From: Betaproteobacteria bacterium HGW-Betaproteobacteria-9
GTDB lineage: Bacteria > Pseudomonadota > Gammaproteobacteria > Burkholderiales > Burkholderiaceae_C
Direction: 5' to 3'
Assembly (NCBI GenBank): GCA_002842215.1
Contig: PHCC01000029.1
Coordinates: 1-35,104 of the forward strand
DNA: 35,104 bases
Shown: positions 31,138 to 35,104 of the stretch, in pieces
Numbering within the stretch: the stretch's first letter is position 1
Layout of the letters: each line of letters starts with the position of its first letter
Position numbers and translations under genes: made by a program
Notes under the pieces: generated by a model
What the model saw: only the letters and a program-made list of their open reading frames with translations
The model's database searches: none
What the model was told of the DNA's origin: nothing

Positions 31138-31332
31138 GTGTCCTCCGGGGGCGTTGACCAAAATGGTGGCAGGCGGTACGGTGGCCTGTTGTCGGGCAAC
31201 TATACCTGTGGCGTGTGGCAAGCCTGTGCCCTTGCCAGCGGGCGCCAGCGCGGGACAGGCAGGTGTTCACGAAAGCGTCAGGCAGGGGGAACAGGCGCCC
31301 GCTGCCCCCCGGCGCACCGGTCAAGCGGCAAA

Positions 31333-31779
31333 ATGACTGCCATGCGCAAAACCAAACTGCCCCCCGGTTCCCCCGACGACACCGAGCACGCGTTCTACGA
31401 CGCACTGCAAAACGGCGACCTCGAACGCCTCATGGCCTGCTGGGCCGACGAGGACGACATCGTCTGCGTGCACCCCGGCGGTCCCCGGATGGTGGGGCAT
31501 GCCGCGGTGCGCGCCGCGTTCGAAGCCATGTTTGCCAACGGCAGTGTCAAGGCCCACCCGGAAAAGGTGCGCCGCCTGGATGCGGGCAGCTGCAGCGTGC
31601 ACAGCGTGGTCGAGCGCGTGGAGGTGTTGAGCGACGACGGGCTGCAGCACGCCTGGGTCGTGGCCACCAACGTCTACGCCAAGACGGCACAGGGCTGGCG
31701 CCTGGTGGCCCACCACGCCAGTCCGGGTTCGCGCACCGAGCCGCCCGAGGTCACGACCACGCCGCCGGTCCTGCACTGA
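31333..31779 (+). CDS. NTF2/SnoaL-like protein
   Basis: The 148-residue product has the NTF2-like fold sequence DTEHAFYDALQNGDLERLMACWADEDDIVCVHPGGPRMVGHAAV, then EKVRRLDAGSCSVHSVVERV and TNVYAKTAQGWRLVAHHASPG at the end, matching SnoaL/DUF4440-type proteins. These serve as binding pockets or simple enzymes; the ligand is unknown. ATG 31333 is chosen; ATG 31342 (MRKTKLPPG) is also possible. It lies 13 bases before the YheT-like gene in the same direction and divergent from lemA (195 bases). Confidence 0.83.
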   Translation: MTAMRKTKLPPGSPDDTEHAFYDALQNGDLERLMACWADEDDIVCVHPGGPRMVGHAAVRAAFEAMFANGSVKAHPEKVRRLDAGSCSVHSVVERVEVLSDDGLQHAWVVATNVYAKTAQGWRLVAHHASPGSRTEPPEVTTTPPVLH

Positions 31780-31792
31780 AAGTTCAACCGAG

Positions 31793-32800
31793 ATGAAACG
31801 CGAGCCGCTGCCCACTGCGATGGATGGCTACCGCGCACCCTGGTGGCTGCCCGGTGGCAACGCGCAGACGCTGTGGGCGGCGCTGTATGCCCAGCGCCAT
31901 TTCGGGCCGACGCCCCGTTGGCAACGCACCCGCTGGGACACGCCCGACGGCGACTTCATCGATGTGGACCTGAGCACGCACACCGTCCCGCCAGGCGCCC
32001 CCTTGCTGGTGTTGTTCCACGGACTGGAAGGGTCGTCGGCCAGCCAGTACGCGGTGGCTTTCGCCGACTTTGCCGCGTCGGAGGGACTGGCCTTTGCCGT
32101 GCCTCATTTCAGGGGGTGTTCGGGCGAGATCAACCGCGCACCCCGCGCCTACCACTCGGGCGACTTCCAGGAGATCGACTGGATGCTCAAGCGGCTCGCC
32201 GTCGAACACCCGGGCCGTCCCTTGCTGGCGGTGGGCGTTTCACTGGGGGGCAATGCGCTGCTGCGCTGGGCGGGCGAGATGGGCGAGGGCGCTGCACACA
32301 CGGTGTGCGCGGTGGCCGCCGTGTGCTCGCCGCTGGATCTCGCCGCTGGTGGGCACGCCATCGGCCGCGGTTTCAACCGACTGGTCTACACCCGCATGTT
32401 TTTGTCGAGCATGGTCCCCAAGGCCCTGCGCAAGCTGGAGCAATACCCGGGTCTGTTCGACCGCGAAGCCTTGCTGGCGGCGCGCGACCTCTACAGCTTT
32501 GACAACCTGTTCACCGCACCCCTGCACGGGTTTCGCGACACCGACGACTACTGGGCGCGTGCGTCGGCCAAGCCCGTGCTGGCGCAGATCCGCGTGCCGG
32601 CGCTGGCGCTCAATGCGCGCAATGACCCTTTTGTGCCCGCTGCTTCGTTGCCGACGCCGCGCGACGCCGGGCCTTGCGTGACCCTGTGGCAAACGGCGCA
32701 GGGCGGACATGTGGGTTTCCCGGCCTTGCGCCCGCCGTTGCGCAGCCATGTGCGCGCCATGCCCGAAGCGGTTGGGCGCTGGTTGTTGGCGAACATTTGA
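31793..32800 (+). CDS. Alpha/beta hydrolase, YheT family
   Basis: The 335-residue product shows the YheT pattern: PWWLPGGNAQTLWAAL near the start, LLVLFHGLEGSSASQY (oxyanion region), VPHFRGCSGEINRAPRAYHSG and the nucleophile Ser150 in AVGVSLGGNALLRW. The catalytic histidine is probably in GGHVGF near residue 302. These are esterase-like hydrolases of unknown substrate, cytoplasmic here as no signal peptide is seen. It is probably co-transcribed with the NTF2-like gene. Confidence 0.93.
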   Translation: MKREPLPTAMDGYRAPWWLPGGNAQTLWAALYAQRHFGPTPRWQRTRWDTPDGDFIDVDLSTHTVPPGAPLLVLFHGLEGSSASQYAVAFADFAASEGLAFAVPHFRGCSGEINRAPRAYHSGDFQEIDWMLKRLAVEHPGRPLLAVGVSLGGNALLRWAGEMGEGAAHTVCAVAAVCSPLDLAAGGHAIGRGFNRLVYTRMFLSSMVPKALRKLEQYPGLFDREALLAARDLYSFDNLFTAPLHGFRDTDDYWARASAKPVLAQIRVPALALNARNDPFVPAASLPTPRDAGPCVTLWQTAQGGHVGFPALRPPLRSHVRAMPEAVGRWLLANI

Positions 32801-32948
32801 TCCACCCCCGCCGGGCCGCGCGCGGCCCCGTCCAGCGGGCGACACAGGCGGCCCGGCGAAGCGGGTTCCGCGGTGCCCTTGGAATCACTTCCCCTCTGCT
32901 GTCATTGACTTGTGTCTCGCGTGCCTGAAACGGGTTGTAATCCACGGT

Positions 32949-33530
32949 ATGGATGACATCGTCAAAGCCGCCCTCGCCAAATGGCCCAACGTGCCGCACT
33001 GTTACGGCTGGCTGGGGCTCGACGCGCGCGGCAACTGGTACATGCGCGACGACCGCTGCCAGGCGGCCGGCCCGTTTGCGCGGGCCGAGGGGGGGGACGG
33101 TGGCCCCGCCAGCAAGGGTTCCCTGCTCAAGCACGAGAAACTCATCGAGTTCATCCACCGCAACTACGCCGCGGATGAACAGGGGCAATGGTTCTTTCAG
33201 AACGGACCGCAGCGGGTGTATGTCGAGCTGGAAAACACGCCCTTCATCTGGCGCTTGCAGCCCGATGGCCGGGTCTGGTCCCACACCGGACTCGATGCGG
33301 GCGAGGTGAGGCAGAGCTTGCTGGACGAGCAGGGGCGCCTCTATCTTGTGACCACGATGGGCCTCGGCCTGGTGCACACCAGCGACATGGCGCTGGCGGC
33401 CGACGCGGTGGAGCTGGGGCGCTGGGTGCCCGAGCCGGTGCAATGGTCTGCGTTGCCGATTGACTGGGGCTTTGTGCGGAGCCCGCAAAGCTTGCATGGG
33501 ACAGAAATCCGACCAGTCGGCAAGTCCTGA
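32949..33530 (+). CDS. DUF2946-type protein of unknown function
   Basis: The 193-residue product opens DDIVKAALAKWPNVPHCYGWLGLDARGNWYMRDD, which I recognise as a pattern of a betaproteobacterial conserved family (DUF2946, as I recall the Pfam name). Further conserved parts are LIEFIHRNYAADEQGQWFFQNGPQRVYVELE, and the end is LPIDWGFVRSP. It has no signal peptide and no known catalytic motif; many Trp, Tyr and Arg residues suggest a small-molecule or nucleic acid contact. ATG 32949 is set by the conserved start. It is followed by a two-way terminator. Confidence 0.8.
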   Translation: MDDIVKAALAKWPNVPHCYGWLGLDARGNWYMRDDRCQAAGPFARAEGGDGGPASKGSLLKHEKLIEFIHRNYAADEQGQWFFQNGPQRVYVELENTPFIWRLQPDGRVWSHTGLDAGEVRQSLLDEQGRLYLVTTMGLGLVHTSDMALAADAVELGRWVPEPVQWSALPIDWGFVRSPQSLHGTEIRPVGKS

Positions 33531-33551
33531 CGCGCGGTTGATGGCAGACGC

Positions 33552-33582
33552 AAAAAAAGCCGGTCACTGACCGGCTTTTTTT
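33552..33582. terminator. Bidirectional terminator between DUF2946-type gene and cytochrome c5
   Basis: Seven A (33552-33558), GCCGGT (33559-33564), loop CACTG, ACCGGC (33570-33575), seven T (33576-33582). Symmetric, so it serves both convergent genes. Confidence 0.93.
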
Positions 33583-33605
33583 ACAGGGCAGACAGGCCCT
33601 CTGTT

Positions 33606-34142
33606 TTATTTGACCGCGGCGAGGATGAACTCGACGGCCGACTGGATCTCGGCGTCCGACGCCGTGGAGCCGCCCTTGGGAGGCATCGCGTTTTTACCCT
33701 TGATCACGCTGGCGGTCAGCGCTTCCAGACCGAGGCCGACGCGCGGGCCCCAGGCGGCCTTGTCGCCGAACTTGGGCGCACCGGCCACCCCGGCCGCATG
33801 GCAGGCCACGCAAGCCTTGTTGTAAAGCGCTTCACCACTGAGTGCGGCGGTGGGTGCGGCAGCGGCCGCACCGTCAGCGGCCGGGGCTGCGCCCGAAGCC
33901 GCCATGGCGGCAGCGATCGTTGCGGCATCACCCAGCACCACGGTGCCCACGCGCTGGATGCGCTGGGCGGTCGCGAGTTCGGGGTCCACCGCGCCGGCGG
34001 CCGGCTTGTCGCCTGAGGTGACGTAGTACACCAGGCCGATGATGATGAAGATCGGGGCGACAAACGAGAAAAACGACGTCCAGAGCAACTGGGCAGGGGT
34101 TTTGATCGGGCCGGTGTGGGAATCGTGCGCGTGGTCGCTCAT
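33606..34142 (-). CDS. Membrane-anchored cytochrome c5-type protein
   Basis: The 178-residue product has a short polar N-terminus (SDHAHDSHTGPIKTP), one membrane helix (about 19-42, FFSFVAPIFIIIGLVYYVTSG), an Ala-rich linker (about 75-102) and a class I cytochrome domain with heme site CVACH at 111-115 and distal Met153 in GKNAMPPKGG. It would carry electrons on the periplasmic side to a terminal oxidase or other acceptor. ATG 34142 has GAGGACACC before it; a longer frame to 34202 is not needed. A TATAAT on the minus strand at 34220-34225 is a promoter candidate. Confidence 0.93.
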   Translation of the reverse strand: MSDHAHDSHTGPIKTPAQLLWTSFFSFVAPIFIIIGLVYYVTSGDKPAAGAVDPELATAQRIQRVGTVVLGDAATIAAAMAASGAAPAADGAAAAAPTAALSGEALYNKACVACHAAGVAGAPKFGDKAAWGPRVGLGLEALTASVIKGKNAMPPKGGSTASDAEIQSAVEFILAAVK

Positions 34143-34219
34143 GGTGTCCTCAAGGGTGGCGGAACGGGGCCAGGGTGGTGGGTGCAGGCCATGCCCGGCC
34201 AAGCGCCGGACAGCCTGCG

Positions 34220-34225
34220 ATTATA
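34220..34225 (-). promoter_or_regulatory. -10 box candidate for the cytochrome c5 gene
   Basis: On the minus strand GGCTATAATCGC contains a perfect TATAAT about 78 bases before the cytochrome start. No convincing -35 box is found at 17 bases. Confidence 0.45.
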
Positions 34226-34268
34226 GCCAAGCCCCTCTTGCCGCAGACTTGCAGCGGGACCCGCCTGA

Positions 34269-34274
34269 TAGAAT
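34269..34274 (+). promoter_or_regulatory. -10 box candidate for the tRNA-Arg transcript
   Basis: TAGAAT (34269-34274, context CTGATAGAATCGG) lies just before the CTG run. A TTGCAG upstream (34249-34254) is only 14 bases away, too close for a normal -35 box, so the promoter is tentative. If real, transcription would start near 34281 and run through the triplet repeat into the tRNA. Confidence 0.4.
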
Positions 34275-34279
34275 CGGTC

Positions 34280-34378
<99 letters not shown>

Positions 34379-34416
34379 GCTGTAGCTCAGTGGATAGAGT
34401 ATTGGCCTCCGAAGCC
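34379..34416 (+). pseudogene. Truncated copy of tRNA-Arg(CCG), first half
   Basis: These 38 bases match 34473-34510 of the intact tRNA at 37 positions; the one difference (T for C at 34403) weakens the anticodon stem. Just after the match the sequence diverges (TATAGTCACTGG), so the variable loop, T arm and acceptor 3' side are missing. The first bases of the acceptor stem also differ, being merged with the CTG/TAG repeat. It cannot fold as a working tRNA. Confidence 0.85.
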
Positions 34417-34469
34417 TATAGTCACTGGCCCGGCATGCAACAATTCGACGATTGGTCTCCTTACAGCAT

Positions 34470-34545
34470 GCGGCTGTAGCTCAGTGGATAGAGTATCGGC
34501 CTCCGAAGCCGAGGGTCGTGGGTTCGATCCCCGCCAGCCGCACCA
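34470..34545 (+). tRNA. tRNA-Arg (anticodon CCG)
   Basis: A complete 76-base cloverleaf with encoded CCA. Acceptor stem GCGGCTG (34470-34476) pairs with CAGCCGC (34535-34541); discriminator A at 34542 and CCA at 34543-34545. The D arm is GCTCAGTGGATAGAGT. Anticodon stem TCGGC (34496-34500) pairs with GCCGA (34508-34512), with the loop CTCCGAA and anticodon CCG at 34503-34505. T stem GTGGG (34518-34522) pairs with CCCGC (34530-34534) around TTCGATC. It reads CGG codons. No clear terminator follows. Confidence 0.97.
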
Positions 34546-34915
34546 ATTCATACCTTGCAAGAGAGTGATTGCTCACGTTCTTCGAGTGATTGCCAAACTC
34601 CCTTAAGGTTTTTCTTGCCAGTTTGGCACAATACGATGTGTGACCTATGGTCATGTCTCAGTTGGGCTGGGCGTTTGTGCCCTGTGTGTGCCTCGATCGT
34701 GCCCACGAAAACTCGTCCGATGGACTTGATCCGTTCGTTTAGACCATCGGTCCTGTGCCTTTTCTCGTTCGCATTGGGGAACCACCACGGCCTCCACCAA
34801 CGTGAACACCTCTGAGCATATCCCCGCTCATACAGAGAAACTAAAGTAGTGATGCGTGGGCTCGACGTCGGAAGGCTGTCTCCGCTCGCGCGGAAGATCC
34901 CGGCTCAGGACGGCG
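34546..34915. other. Gene-free stretch between tRNA-Arg and the right edge
   Basis: No convincing gene is seen. The only plus-strand frame (34555-34815, 86 codons) shows no known family and has no ribosome binding site. The stretch contains an inverted repeat, TGCCAAACT (34591-34599) with AGTTTGGCA (34620-34628), 20 bases apart. After that come the first three of four degenerate CRISPR-like repeats. No transposase, integrase or cas remnant is readable. Base composition is visibly lower in GC than in the neighbouring genes, up to about 34800. Confidence 0.6.
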
Positions 34916-34963
34916 ATGGTGGTGGGGGAGGGGGACCTATCCCCGCTCGCGCGGGGGAACCCG
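34762..34963 (-). CRISPR. Decayed type I-E CRISPR-like array (four degenerate repeats)
   Basis: Four related 22-base units start at 34762, 34821, 34879 and 34940, i.e. 59, 58 and 61 bases apart; 61 is the normal type I-E period (29 repeat plus 32 spacer). The best kept is the last, TCCCCGCTCGCGCGGGGGAA plus CC, whose core ATCCCCGC...GCGGGG plus GAAC is the reverse complement of the common I-E repeat (GTGTTCCCCGC...GCGGGGATAAACCG). Identity to it over 22 bases: unit at 34762, 16; at 34821, 15; at 34879, 18. Read this way, transcription would run leftwards and the leader should lie right of 34963, where instead a truncated gene begins. No cas genes are in the window, so it is probably inactive. 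Confidence 0.5.
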
Positions 34964-35104
34964 GCGCTGTACGACGCTGGCCCGTCGCTGCTGCACCCTC
35001 ACGCAGCCAACTGGTTCCTGGACGGCCAGCCGCCAAAGCGCACCGGCAACGCCCACCCCAACATCTACCCTTACGACTGCCTGCGCACCGGCACCGATCC
35101 GGTC
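34916..35104 (+). pseudogene. CaiB/BaiF CoA-transferase fragment, N-terminal part missing, open at the window edge
   Basis: From about 34964 the plus strand reads ALYDAGPSLLHPHAANWFLD, then GQPPKRTGNAHPNIYPYDCL, unmistakably the central part of a class III CoA-transferase. Compare DMALLDTQ and RAGNAHVNIVPYQVF in the full gene at 9476-10741. Family members have about 210 residues before this point, including the catalytic aspartate; here the frame upstream is the CRISPR-like repeat, although it stays open back to an ATG at 34916. The right end lies outside the window, so I cannot say how far the gene continues. Probably a remnant of a beheaded gene. Confidence 0.75.

Noticed and set aside
32905..32941. 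TTGACT and TGTAAT as promoter of the DUF2946-type gene
   Set aside because: The spacing is 25 bases, too long for a sigma-70 promoter.
34624..34640. TTGGCACAATACGATGT as a sigma-54 promoter
   Set aside because: The TGGCAC element is present but the downstream TTGC element is not at the required spacing.
34690..34712. A fifth CRISPR-like unit one period left of 34762
   Set aside because: Only scattered matches (GAAAAC) are seen; similarity is no better than chance.

Overview
The window is about 35 kb of GC-rich bacterial chromosome. It looks like a betaproteobacterium of the family Comamonadaceae, close to Hydrogenophaga, Acidovorax or Variovorax. The reasons are the style of the ribosomal and ATP synthase proteins, the dat-ybeD-lipB-lipA block, a DUF2946-type protein, and dispersed GC-rich palindromes of a kind I associate with this family. 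The genus cannot be fixed by reading alone.

Layout. (1) 1-5645: the end of tuf and the complete 11-gene S10 ribosomal operon (rpsJ to rpsQ). It closes with a terminator instead of running into the spc operon. rplC has its own promoter-like site and a folded leader. (2) 5784-9429: a redox neighbourhood with a Prx5-type peroxiredoxin, a GNAT acetyltransferase, cytochrome b561 divergent from cytochrome c', and two thioredoxin-fold proteins. (3) 9476-12679: a class III CoA-transferase, an unknown lipoprotein and an MFS transporter. (4) 12689-15294: an incomplete PTS (mannose-type EIIA, HPr, enzyme I) with no sugar permease, probably regulatory. (5) 15314-17044: a VOC protein, a DMT exporter and an AhpD-like protein. 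(6) 17170-20819, minus strand: D-amino acid transaminase, YbeD, LipB, LipA and an AraC regulator, i.e. lipoate synthesis. (7) 20954-28378: the whole F1Fo ATP synthase operon atpIBEFHAGDC, with several unusual intergenic RNA-level signals. (8) 28500-33530: a cyclic-nucleotide-binding-domain protein, a TPM/TPM/LemA cluster, an NTF2-like protein, a YheT hydrolase and a DUF2946-type protein. (9) 33606-34142: a membrane-anchored cytochrome c5.

Most of the window is orderly core genome with intact genes. The last 850 bases are different. A perfect run of 26 CTG triplets lies in what should be the leader of a tRNA-Arg(CCG) gene. It is followed by a broken copy of the first half of that tRNA, then the intact tRNA. 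After about 220 bases without a recognisable gene come four decaying repeats at 58-61 base spacing that resemble a type I-E CRISPR array. The last, best-kept repeat abuts a CoA-transferase reading frame that has lost its N-terminal part and runs off the window. No cas genes, integrase or transposase are visible. I read this as a worn recombination scar beside a tRNA gene; it is the most interesting part of the window.

How the genes work together: the bulk serves translation and energy conversion. The regulatory PTS, the lone cyclic-nucleotide-binding protein and the cytochromes give plausible links between carbon or energy state and respiration, but those links are inference.
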